Shown: positions 1 to 6,157 of the stretch, one piece after another | Layout: each line of letters starts with the position of its first letter | Position numbering within the stretch: the first letter of the stretch is position 1 | NCBI GenBank assembly: GCA_023428645.1 | Contig: JAEYXD010000236.1 | Span: 1-10,057 of the forward strand | Direction: 5' to 3' | Length of the DNA: 10,057 nt | Source: Pseudomonadota bacterium | GTDB taxonomy: Bacteria > Pseudomonadota > Gammaproteobacteria > Steroidobacterales > Steroidobacteraceae | The notes under the pieces: generated by a model | The model's database searches: none | Told to the model about the DNA's origin: nothing | What the model saw: only the letters and a program-made list of their open reading frames with translations | Program-made: the position numbers and the translations under genes

Positions 1-383
1 AACGTCCAGGTCATGGCACGGCCTTGCGCAGCAGGGGCGCGAAGTCTACGAGAGCCGTGGGGCTTTGCGAATGCTCAGACGCACACTGCGACAGCAGCAC
101 AGTCGGACGATGCATCATTCGCGTTGCGTTGTATGCAGCGCATCTCAATGGTCATGGCGTCCGCGGCGCCCCTGCCGGAAATGGGTGACCGCGAGCCGTA
201 TAGCATCAGGGTCTTGGCACAGGCAGGCGACCTCGTCGGCAGCGTATTCGGGATACAGCCGAGGCGCACGGATCTCGACGCCGGCGCAATCACGTTCACA
301 TAGGCTGGCCTGCCGATTGAGCGCTCGCACAGAATCGTGAACAGAACAAGAAGGGAGCACCACCGGATGGCTGAGCCCGCGAG
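1..383. other. No recognisable gene; downstream flank of pqqE
   Basis: No reading frame here could be assigned to a family. Three candidates compete: a plus-strand frame open from the window edge to 303, another plus-strand frame open from the edge to 340, and a minus-strand frame from 363 to 145 (72 residues) that follows pqqE by 20 bases. The minus-strand frame has a third-codon-position GC content that I judge by eye to be lower than in the pqq genes, which argues against strong coding selection. A gene entering from the left edge on the plus strand would be cut off, so a partial C-terminus cannot be excluded. No terminator with a T-run is visible after pqqE. Confidence 0.4.
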
Positions 384-1535
384 CTAGCCCGCTTCCTGCC
401 GTGGGCTGCGGGCACTAGGTGCGATCGCGCGCGAGCGCGCCGGCGTACGAAAGATCAGCGGCTTCTCTTCGACGAACGGACGCTGCGCGCGCTCGACCGC
501 GGCCGTGACGACACCATGATGCGGACTCTTCGCGCACACCGGATCTGCAGCCGCGGGATCGTGCGCGAGCAGGTACGCCTGGCAGCGGCAGCCACCGAGG
601 TCCTTGTCGCGCTCCTCGCAGCTCGCGCACGGCTCCTTCATCCAGCTCGTGCCGCGAAAGCGATTGAACGCATCCGAATGCAGCCAGATGTCGCGCACGC
701 TGCTCGTCCTCACGTTCGGGAACGTGAGCCCCGGCAGCATCTTCGCGACATGACACGGCAGCGCCGTGCCGTCCGGCGCAACCGCCATGAACGTCGAGCC
801 CCAGCCGTTCATGCAGCGCTTCGGCCGCGACTCGTAGTAATCGGGCGTCACGAACAAGATGCGCATGCGTCCGGCGAGCCGCTCGCGCCAGCGCTGCGTC
901 ACCTGCTCCGCCGCGACGAGCTGCGCGCGCGATGGCAACAGCCCTTCGCGATTGAGCAAGGCCCAGGAGTAGTACTGCGTGTTCGCGAGCTCCAGATAAT
1001 CCGCGCCGATCTCGTCGGCGAGCGTGATGATCGCGTCGATGTGGTCGATGTTGAGCCGATGGATGACGCAGTTCACGACCATCGAGTAGCCGTGCTCCTT
1101 GATCCAGCGCGCCACGCGCCGCTTCAGCTCGAACGTGCGCGTGTTCGACAGGTAGTCGTTCGACTCGCGGCTTGCATCCTGAAACGACAACTGGATGTGA
1201 TCGAGCCCGGCGGATTTGAGCGCACTCAGCCGCGCTTCCGAGAGGCCGACGCCGGACGTGATCAGGTTCGTGTAGTAGCCGAGCCGATGCGCCTCGGCGA
1301 CGATCGGCTCCACGTCGTCGCGCAGCATCGGCTCGCCGCCGGACAGGCCGAGCTGCACCGCACCGAGCGCACGCGCATCGCGCAATACGCGCAACCAGTC
1401 CTCCGTGGACAGCTCGGCATCGGTCGCGGCGAAATCGACGGGGTTGTAACAGAACGCACACTGCAGCGGGCAGCGATACGTCAACTCGCAGAGCAGCCAG
1501 AGCGGCGGACCTGGCGGCGGTGTCGCGGCGTTCAT
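384..1535 (-). CDS. pqqE: PqqE, radical SAM enzyme of PQQ biosynthesis
   Basis: PqqE uses S-adenosylmethionine and iron-sulfur clusters to join the side chains of the conserved Glu and Tyr of PqqA, the first committed step of PQQ synthesis in the cytoplasm. At 383 residues it has the usual family length. The radical SAM motif CPLQCAFC gives C22, C26 and C29 as ligands of the catalytic 4Fe-4S cluster, and the GGEP motif lies at 66-69. The C-terminal SPASM region carries further cysteines at 241, 261, 303, 306, 316, 318 and 334 for auxiliary clusters. The tail after about residue 345 is Arg/Ala/Pro-rich and probably disordered. The start ATG overlaps the pqqD stop as ATGA (1532-1535), which suggests translational coupling. 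It is the last gene of the operon; no pqqF/pqqG protease gene follows within the window. Confidence 0.97.
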   Translation of the reverse strand: MNAATPPPGPPLWLLCELTYRCPLQCAFCYNPVDFAATDAELSTEDWLRVLRDARALGAVQLGLSGGEPMLRDDVEPIVAEAHRLGYYTNLITSGVGLSEARLSALKSAGLDHIQLSFQDASRESNDYLSNTRTFELKRRVARWIKEHGYSMVVNCVIHRLNIDHIDAIITLADEIGADYLELANTQYYSWALLNREGLLPSRAQLVAAEQVTQRWRERLAGRMRILFVTPDYYESRPKRCMNGWGSTFMAVAPDGTALPCHVAKMLPGLTFPNVRTSSVRDIWLHSDAFNRFRGTSWMKEPCASCEERDKDLGGCRCQAYLLAHDPAAADPVCAKSPHHGVVTAAVERAQRPFVEEKPLIFRTPARSRAIAPSARSPRQEAG

Positions 1536-1810
1536 GGCGGCGCCTCGATCCAGCCCTGCGTCTTCGCGAGCGTCAAGAACTGCGCAACGTCGCGACCGAG
1601 GCCGCGTGCCGCGAACTCGCGCTCGAGATCCGCGACGATCTCACCGACCGTGAGCGTTCCCGAGCAGCGGCTCAGAATCTCGCCGGCGCTGCGATTCAGC
1701 TTCACCATGCCTTCCGGATACAAGAGGACGTGGCAACCCTGCGCCGCCTCCCATTGCAGCCTGAACTTGCCCGCCAGCACGGGACGGCTGTGGTCATCGA
1801 AGTCGCTCAT
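1532..1810 (-). CDS. pqqD: PqqD, PqqA-binding peptide chaperone
   Basis: PqqD is a small RRE-fold chaperone that binds the PqqA precursor and presents it to PqqE. The gene encodes 92 residues, typical of stand-alone PqqD, and here it is not fused to pqqC or pqqE. The N-terminal part contains a PqqD-like strand segment (RPVLAGKFRLQWE, about residues 9-21), followed by VLLYPEGMVKLNRSAGEIL (28-46), the part most characteristic of the family, then a helical C-terminal half. I chose ATG 1810 because it overlaps the pqqC stop by four bases (ATGA, 1807-1810) and gives the family length; longer upstream readings in the same frame would run far into pqqC. Confidence 0.95.
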   Translation of the reverse strand: MSDFDDHSRPVLAGKFRLQWEAAQGCHVLLYPEGMVKLNRSAGEILSRCSGTLTVGEIVADLEREFAARGLGRDVAQFLTLAKTQGWIEAPP

Positions 1811-2505
1811 GTGGATTGTCCCAGTGCGAGTCCCATGGCGTCGTTCATCGCCCATAGCACGTCGAGCTTGAATTTCAGGACCTCGAGCGCACGCCGCTGC
1901 AGCGGCGCGGTATCGAAATGATCGAGCGTGACCTGCAAACCGTGCTCCACATCGCGCCGCGCGAGAGAGACGCGCGAACGGAAGTAGTCGAGCCCCGAGC
2001 GCTCGATCCACGGATAGTGCTCCGGCCAGTTCGCGAGACGCTGCTGGTGAATCTGCGGCGCGAACAACTCGGTCAACGACGAGCACACCGCTTCCTGCCA
2101 GGGCGCCTGGCGGGCGAAGTTGACATACGCATCGACCGCGAAGCGCACGCCCGGCAGCACGCGTCGCAAACTTTCGAGCTCGGCGCGCTCGAGCCCGACC
2201 GCCGCGCCCAAGCGCAGCCACGCTTCGATGCCGCCAGGGTCGGTATCGTCGCCGTCATGATCGAGGATGCGGCGAACCCAGAGGCGCCTCACCGCGCGAT
2301 CCTCGCAGTTCGCGAGGATCGCCGCGTCCTTGCGCGGAATGCTGATCTGATAATAGAAGCGGTTCGCGACCCACCCTTGGATCTGCTCAGGCGTCGCCCG
2401 GCCCGAGTTCAGCATGACGTTGAACGGATGATGGATGTGATACGCGTGCCCCTGCTCGCGCAGTTGCGCTTCGAACTCGCCGCGGCTCCAGGGCTGCTCG
2501 CTCAC
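1807..2505 (-). CDS. pqqC: PqqC, PQQ synthase (final oxidation step)
   Basis: PqqC is a cofactor-less oxidase of the heme-oxygenase-like fold that performs the last ring closure and eight-electron oxidation to PQQ. The 232-residue length fits. Residues matching the known Klebsiella active site are present one position earlier: H23, R49, H83, H153, R156, Y174, R178 and K213. The family segments HDGDDTDPGGIEAWLRL (83-99) and YFRSR..LARRDVEHGL (174-190) are clear. The start codon is GTG, overlapping the pqqB stop as GTGA (2502-2505), with a GGAG about eight bases upstream. The overlap suggests coupled translation with pqqB. Nothing is truncated or unusual. Confidence 0.97.
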   Translation of the reverse strand: MSEQPWSRGEFEAQLREQGHAYHIHHPFNVMLNSGRATPEQIQGWVANRFYYQISIPRKDAAILANCEDRAVRRLWVRRILDHDGDDTDPGGIEAWLRLGAAVGLERAELESLRRVLPGVRFAVDAYVNFARQAPWQEAVCSSLTELFAPQIHQQRLANWPEHYPWIERSGLDYFRSRVSLARRDVEHGLQVTLDHFDTAPLQRRALEVLKFKLDVLWAMNDAMGLALGQST

Positions 2506-3413
2506 AGCTCGAACTCCATGCCGTCGTAGGCCACCTCGATGCCCAGCTCGACCAGCGCCGCGCGCTCGCGGGACGCTTCATCGAGAATGGGATTCGTATT
2601 GTTGATGTGCGTGAGCACCTTGCGCGTCGAGGACGGCAGTCGTTGCAGCCATTCCAGCGAGCCTCCGCTGCCGCCGAGCGGCAGATGACCCATGTCGCGC
2701 GCGCGACGCTGCGAGATTCCGAGCCGTACGAGTTCGTCGTCGGTCCAGCACGTGCCATCGACGAGGACGAGCTCGGCACTCTGCATCTGCTCCCACAGCT
2801 CCGGAAGCATTTCACCCAGGCCTGGCACGAAGAACGCGCTGCGGCGGCTTTGCGTGTTCGAGATCATGAGCGCGATGTTGCTGCCTGGTTGCGGCGCTTC
2901 GCGGTCGCGCGAATACGGCGGCGCCTTGCTCGGCACGCTGTGCGCGTGCCACTGCACCTCGGCGATCTCGTCGATGACGAAATCGCTTGCCGCGAACACG
3001 TCGTGATGCGCGATGCCGCAATAGCGGCCTAGCACGTCGAGCAGCGGCAGCTCTTCCGAGAGCTCCCGATACACCGCGTTCGTGCACCAGATCGGCCAGG
3101 GCCGCGTGGCTTCGCGCAGCATGAGCAGCCCGGTGGCGTGATCGATCTGGCCGTCGGTCAAGACGATCGCGCCGATCGCCGAATCACGCATGCCGCTCGC
3201 GGGGTGCATGTCGGGATAGGTGCGCAGTTGCAGCAGCAGGTCCGGCGATGCATTGATGAGCGCCCATGCCGAGTTTGTGCCGCGCACTGCAATCGATGAT
3301 TGCGTGCGCGGCCGCACCCGCGTCCCGCCGCGCGCGAGACGACAGTTCGAGCAGTGACAATTCCATTGCGGAACGCCCCCGCCAGCCGCGGAGCCGAGAA
3401 TGCGCAGCAGCAT
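2502..3413 (-). CDS. pqqB: PqqB, metallo-beta-lactamase-fold hydroxylase of PQQ biosynthesis
   Basis: PqqB has the metallo-beta-lactamase fold and is reported to hydroxylate the Glu-Tyr intermediate as a metal-dependent oxygenase. The 303-residue product begins MLLRILGSAAGGGVPQWNC, the typical PqqB N-terminus. A structural metal site CHCSNC is seen at 19-24 (C19, C21, C24). The modified lactamase motif TDGQIDHATG is at 86-95, with D91 and H92 as likely metal ligands. The C-terminal part holds THINNTNPIL, also typical. The ATG lies 15 bases after the pqqA stop and is preceded by a GAGGGAG ribosome-binding site. The stop overlaps the pqqC GTG. Confidence 0.97.
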   Translation of the reverse strand: MLLRILGSAAGGGVPQWNCHCSNCRLARGGTRVRPRTQSSIAVRGTNSAWALINASPDLLLQLRTYPDMHPASGMRDSAIGAIVLTDGQIDHATGLLMLREATRPWPIWCTNAVYRELSEELPLLDVLGRYCGIAHHDVFAASDFVIDEIAEVQWHAHSVPSKAPPYSRDREAPQPGSNIALMISNTQSRRSAFFVPGLGEMLPELWEQMQSAELVLVDGTCWTDDELVRLGISQRRARDMGHLPLGGSGGSLEWLQRLPSSTRKVLTHINNTNPILDEASRERAALVELGIEVAYDGMEFEL

Positions 3414-3428
3414 GGACGCTCCCTCGAC

Positions 3429-3503
3429 TTATCGCGTCGAGATGTACATCGTGATTTCCATGCCGAATCGCATATCGATAGCAGTAGGTGTTTCCCAGAT
3501 CAT
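3429..3503 (-). CDS. pqqA: PqqA, 24-residue precursor peptide of PQQ
   Basis: This ribosomal peptide is the substrate that becomes PQQ. It runs from MIWETP at the N-terminus through GMEITMYISTR at the C-terminus. E16 and Y20 form the invariant E-x3-Y pair that PqqE crosslinks. The length is normal for the family (about 22-29 residues). The ATG at 3503 is preceded by GGGAG with a seven-base spacer, a good ribosome-binding site. The gene sits 15 bases upstream of pqqB, the standard order. Its start codon overlaps the stop of a short upstream reading frame (see 3500-3595). The gene is short enough to be missed by automatic annotation. Confidence 0.95.
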   Translation of the reverse strand: MIWETPTAIDMRFGMEITMYISTR

Positions 3504-3595
3504 GGCGTGTCTCCCAGCAGGTACGAACCACCGGCGAAGATGCCGGCGAGCTCGATCCTCCACCCCTCGCGCCCGCTCCGCATGGCGTGGCCCAT
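3500..3595 (-). CDS. Possible 31-residue leader reading frame overlapping pqqA
   Basis: A short frame begins at ATG 3595 (MGHAMRSG...) and ends ...YLLGDTP with a TGA that overlaps the pqqA ATG as ATGA (3500-3503), the same four-base arrangement found between the other pqq genes. An in-frame TGA lies shortly upstream of the ATG, so the frame is closed on both sides. I do not recognise the peptide. It has no well-placed ribosome-binding site; a strong GGAG at about 3616-3619 is better spaced for a different-frame ATG at 3609. It could be a translated leader coupled to pqqA or a chance frame; chance is more likely. Confidence 0.25.
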   Translation of the reverse strand: MGHAMRSGREGWRIELAGIFAGGSYLLGDTP

Positions 3596-3657
3596 GAATC
3601 GCCGCTCATGATTTTCTCCATTCGCGCGTCAAGAATCGGTGACCCTGCTAGCTCCGT

Positions 3658-3673
3658 TGTCGCACGTGCGGCA
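3658..3673. promoter_or_regulatory. Near-perfect 16-bp palindrome between pqqA and the kinase gene
   Basis: TGTCGCAC is followed directly by GTGCGGCA, an inverted repeat with one mismatched pair and no spacer. It lies about 33 bases upstream of the kinase start and 155 bases upstream of pqqA, in the only gap from which both divergent units can be transcribed. A site with this shape could bind the adjacent LuxR-type response regulator as a dimer; that is inference. Palindromes of this size with one mismatch can arise by chance in GC-rich DNA. Confidence 0.35.
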
Positions 3674-3705
3674 CACTTCCGGCCCCACCGTAGGTCGCGA
3701 TTGCC

Positions 3706-5052
3706 ATGAAGCTGCGCACGCATGTGAACTTGATCGTCGCGAGCCTGAGCGCGGCGTTCATCGTCATGCTGCTGGCAGTCGAGCTGGACCGCACGCGCCG
3801 CGCCGTGCACGAGGAGATCGCGTCGGCGAACGTGGTCGCCACGCGCGTGCTGAGCCGGGTCGCGCAGACCTACGGCAATGGCCGCGAGCACGACGTGCGC
3901 AGTTTTCTGCAGCAACTCGGCCGAGTGCGGTCCAACGAGATCACGCTGGTCCGTGCGGACGGCCGGGTCATCTACCAATCGCCGGCCGCCACCTACAAGG
4001 CGGGGCGCAAGGCGCCGGCCTGGTTCGAGCGTTGGGTACTGCCGCAGACGCCGCCGCATGTCGTCGAACTGCCCGACCACTCACGGCTCGTGATCGAGGC
4101 GAACGCGTCCCGCGCGATTCTGGACGGTTGGGATGACGGCATCGAGCTGCTGCTGGTCGGCGGGCTCACGTTCATCGGGCTCAATGTGCTCGTGTTCTGG
4201 CTCGTCGGACGCGCCGTCGCGCCGCTGCCGGTGATTTCCAGCGGCTTGAAGCGCATCGAGGACGGCGAGCTCGACTATCGACTGCCGCCGCTCGCGGGCG
4301 AGGAAGCGTCCGCGATCGGCGGCGCGTTCAATCGCATGGCCGAATCCGTACAAGAACGCTGGCGCGCCGAGCGCAAGGTACGCGCGGCGGAAGCACGCCT
4401 GCGCGAGCGCCGTGAGCTCGATCGACTCATCGAGGAGCGGCTGAACGACGAGAGGCAGCTCATCGCGCGCGAGTTGCACGACGAATTCTCGCAATCGGTC
4501 ACGGCGATCCGCACCTTGGCGGTCGTGCTCGCCGGGCAGGCCGCGAACGACGGCCGCGCGGCCGAAGCGGCGCGGCTGATCTCGGCGGAAGCGAGCCGCC
4601 TGTACGATGCGATGCACGGACTGATCCCGCGGCTCGCGCCGCTCGCGCTCGATACGCTCAGCCTCGCCGAAACGCTCGAAGCGTTCGTGAAGGGCTGGCA
4701 GCGGCGTCACGAGTCGCTTTCGATTCGCTTGCGGCAGGAGCTGACGGCCGACATCAATGCGAGCGTCAGCCTCACGATCTATCGCATCGTCCAGGAGGGC
4801 GTCACGAACGCGGTTCGGCATGCTCATCCGCAACACGTCGACATCGAGGTGTGCGCCGAGGGCGACCGCGTCCGCGTGAAAGTGGAGGATGACGGCATCG
4901 GCCTGCCGGAAGACTGGGCGAACCGCGGGCATTTCGGCTTGCGCGGCCTGCGCGATCGGGTCGCGAAGCTCGACGGCGTATTCGACGTGCGCAATCGGCC
5001 GCGGGGCGGCGTCGAGCTGCTGGCGGAAATCCCGCTCGGAGCGGCATCATGA
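3706..5052 (+). CDS. MoxY-like sensor histidine kinase
   Basis: This is a 448-residue membrane kinase of the NarX/UhpB (HisKA_3) class. A first membrane helix spans about 8-26, then a periplasmic region of about 27-145 whose pattern (RRAVHEE near the start, a VRADGRVIYQSP strand, then APAWFERW) resembles the LapD/MoxY N-terminal sensor domain. A second helix lies at 146-168, then a HAMP linker (about 169-222, with RIEDGELDYRLP) and a coiled segment. The phosphoacceptor is H258 in ARELHDEFSQS; the ATPase domain has N368 in QEGVTNAVRHA, DDGIGL at 395-400 and GLRGLRDR at 411-418. All catalytic motifs are intact. It overlaps the regulator gene by ATGA and diverges from pqqA. MoxY in Paracoccus controls methanol oxidation, so a role in sensing alcohol or quinoprotein need is plausible but inferred. 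The ribosome-binding site is weak. Confidence 0.9.
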   Translation: MKLRTHVNLIVASLSAAFIVMLLAVELDRTRRAVHEEIASANVVATRVLSRVAQTYGNGREHDVRSFLQQLGRVRSNEITLVRADGRVIYQSPAATYKAGRKAPAWFERWVLPQTPPHVVELPDHSRLVIEANASRAILDGWDDGIELLLVGGLTFIGLNVLVFWLVGRAVAPLPVISSGLKRIEDGELDYRLPPLAGEEASAIGGAFNRMAESVQERWRAERKVRAAEARLRERRELDRLIEERLNDERQLIARELHDEFSQSVTAIRTLAVVLAGQAANDGRAAEAARLISAEASRLYDAMHGLIPRLAPLALDTLSLAETLEAFVKGWQRRHESLSIRLRQELTADINASVSLTIYRIVQEGVTNAVRHAHPQHVDIEVCAEGDRVRVKVEDDGIGLPEDWANRGHFGLRGLRDRVAKLDGVFDVRNRPRGGVELLAEIPLGAAS

Positions 5053-5681
5053 TTCGCGTGTTGCTGGCCGATGATCATGCCGTCGTCCGGACGGGGTTCC
5101 GGTTGCTGCTCGACACGGCGGAGGACGTCCGCGTGATCGGCGAGGCGGATTCCGGCGAGGCGTGCATCGCGCGCTTCGATGAGCTCGCTCCGGACGTCGT
5201 CGTGCTCGACCTCTCGATGCCTGGCATGGGCGGATTGGAGGCGCTGCGGCGCCTGCGAGCGCGCACGCGCGATGTGCGTGTCCTCGCGTTGTCCGCGCAC
5301 GACGATTCGATGCATGCCCGGCGCGCGCTCCGGCAAGGCGCGCTTGGATTTCTCTCGAAACGCACCGCGCCGGAAACATTGCTGGAAGGCGTACGCGCGG
5401 TGGCCGACGGCAAACGCTATCTGGATCCCGGACTTGCGCAGGACGTCGCATTGGCGGAGATCGAAGGCGGCTCGTCACCGCTCGAACAATTGTCCGAGCG
5501 GGAATTCGAGGTGTTCATCCGCCTGGCACGCGGCGCCGCCGTGCAACGGATCGCGGCGGAGCTGAAGCTGTCCACGTCCACGGTCGGCACGCATCTCTAC
5601 AACATCAAACTGAAGCTGAGCGCGACGAATCAGGCGGAGCTGACGCTGATTGCGTTGCGCGCGGGCCTCATCGAGCCCTGA
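5049..5681 (+). CDS. NarL/LuxR-family response regulator (MoxX-like)
   Basis: The 210-residue protein has an N-terminal receiver domain (about 1-120) with the acidic pair D8 and D9, phosphoacceptor D54 in VVLDLSMPGMGG, S82 and K104. A LuxR-type helix-turn-helix follows (about 145-205), where LSEREFEVFIRLARG and the recognition segment STSTVGTHLYNIKLKL are clear. It is the expected partner of the kinase whose stop codon it overlaps (ATGA, 5049-5052). Phosphorylation should promote dimer binding to promoter DNA. The divergent pqqA promoter and unlinked quinoprotein dehydrogenase genes are the natural candidate targets; the P450 operon 136 bases downstream is another. None of these targets is shown by the sequence itself. 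Confidence 0.93.
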   Translation: MIRVLLADDHAVVRTGFRLLLDTAEDVRVIGEADSGEACIARFDELAPDVVVLDLSMPGMGGLEALRRLRARTRDVRVLALSAHDDSMHARRALRQGALGFLSKRTAPETLLEGVRAVADGKRYLDPGLAQDVALAEIEGGSSPLEQLSEREFEVFIRLARGAAVQRIAAELKLSTSTVGTHLYNIKLKLSATNQAELTLIALRAGLIEP

Positions 5682-5692
5682 CCCCGCCCGCT

Positions 5693-5707
5693 GTCGGACA
5701 AACCGAC
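5693..5707 (+). terminator. Weak hairpin after the response regulator
   Basis: GTCGG and CCGAC form a perfect 5-bp stem around an ACAAA loop, 11 bases after the regulator stop. There is no T-run, so it is not a canonical intrinsic terminator; read-through into the ferredoxin gene is possible. Confidence 0.2.
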
Positions 5708-5753
5708 CACGCCGCGGCGCTACCGAGTTCCGCACGATCCCTCGCGCGATGCC

Positions 5754-5785
5754 TTGCTTGACCCTTCAACAGCGCACTATATTGT
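5754..5785 (+). promoter_or_regulatory. Likely sigma-70 promoter of the ferredoxin-P450-reductase operon
   Basis: Two overlapping readings fit. In one, TTGACC (5758-5763) and TATTGT (5780-5785) are separated by 16 bases. In the other, TTGCTT (5754-5759) and TATATT (5778-5783) are separated by 18 bases. The ACTATATTG patch is the only AT-rich stretch in the 136-bp gap. Either way the -10 element overlaps the left part of the inverted repeat at 5782-5797. Confidence 0.55.
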
Positions 5786-5797
5786 CAGGACTGACAA
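5782..5797. promoter_or_regulatory. Perfect 16-bp inverted repeat, probable TetR operator
   Basis: TTGTCAG-GA-CTGACAA has two perfect 7-base arms around a 2-base centre. It overlaps the -10 region and the expected transcription start of the P450 operon and ends 20 bases before the ferredoxin ATG. The spacer is too short for an RNA hairpin, so a dimeric protein is the likely reader. Size, symmetry and position fit a TetR-family operator that blocks RNA polymerase. The candidate repressor is encoded at 8728-9363. I found no second copy of the full site in the window. Confidence 0.6.
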
Positions 5798-5817
5798 CAA
5801 CCGCGCGGGGACATTCA

Positions 5818-6141
5818 ATGGGTCGCGTCACCTTCATCGAATTCGACGGCACCGTCCACAGCGTCGAGGTCGAAGACGGAGCTTCGCTCATGAGCGGTGC
5901 CGTCGCGAACGGCGTCCCCGGCATCGACGCCGACTGCGGCGGCTGCTGCGCATGCGCAACTTGCCACGTGCACGTGGATGCCGCGTGGACCGCAGCAACG
6001 GGCGGCCCCGCCTCGGAAGCCGAAGCCGAGCTGCTGCAACTCGCGCCCGAGGTGCGCGACGACTCCCGCCTGTCCTGTCAAATCAAGATGCGGAGCGAGC
6101 TCGACGGCATCGTCGTCCACCTTCCGGAAGCACAACACTGA
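5818..6141 (+). CDS. [2Fe-2S] ferredoxin, electron donor to CYP153
   Basis: A 107-residue ferredoxin of the putidaredoxin/adrenodoxin type carries single electrons from the reductase (7483-8724) to the P450 (6158-7471). The cluster ligands are C40, C46, C49 and C87, in the order C-x5-C-x2-C-x37-C, with the family segment CATCHVHV. Two extra cysteines, C43 and C44, lie inside the cluster loop, where putidaredoxin has none. The ATG at 5818 has GGGGA about seven bases upstream and gives the family N-terminus; the frame stays open upstream to 5650 but would then contain the promoter and operator. It is the first gene of the operon, 16 bases before the P450 gene. Confidence 0.95.
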   Translation: MGRVTFIEFDGTVHSVEVEDGASLMSGAVANGVPGIDADCGGCCACATCHVHVDAAWTAATGGPASEAEAELLQLAPEVRDDSRLSCQIKMRSELDGIVVHLPEAQH

Positions 6142-6157
6142 TCGCTGGAGCCAAGCC

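Noticed and set aside
516..1871. Plus-strand 451-residue open frame opposite pqqE and pqqD
   Set aside because: It is antisense to two clearly identified genes, has a low-complexity Arg/Ala-rich product and is the kind of shadow expected in GC-rich coding DNA.
3604..3632. TTGACG (3627-3632, minus) as the -35 of a pqqA promoter
   Set aside because: No acceptable -10 element occurs 16-18 bases downstream, so it is not called as a promoter.
4081..4932. Minus-strand 283-residue frame within the kinase gene
   Set aside because: Antisense shadow of an intact histidine kinase; no recognisable motif.
5782..5797. Reading the P450 promoter repeat as a terminator hairpin
   Set aside because: The two-base centre cannot form an RNA loop and no T-run follows; a protein-binding site fits better.
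5650..5817. N-terminal extension of the ferredoxin
   Set aside because: It would overlap the response regulator and contain the promoter and operator; the ATG at 5818 gives the family length and has a good ribosome-binding site.
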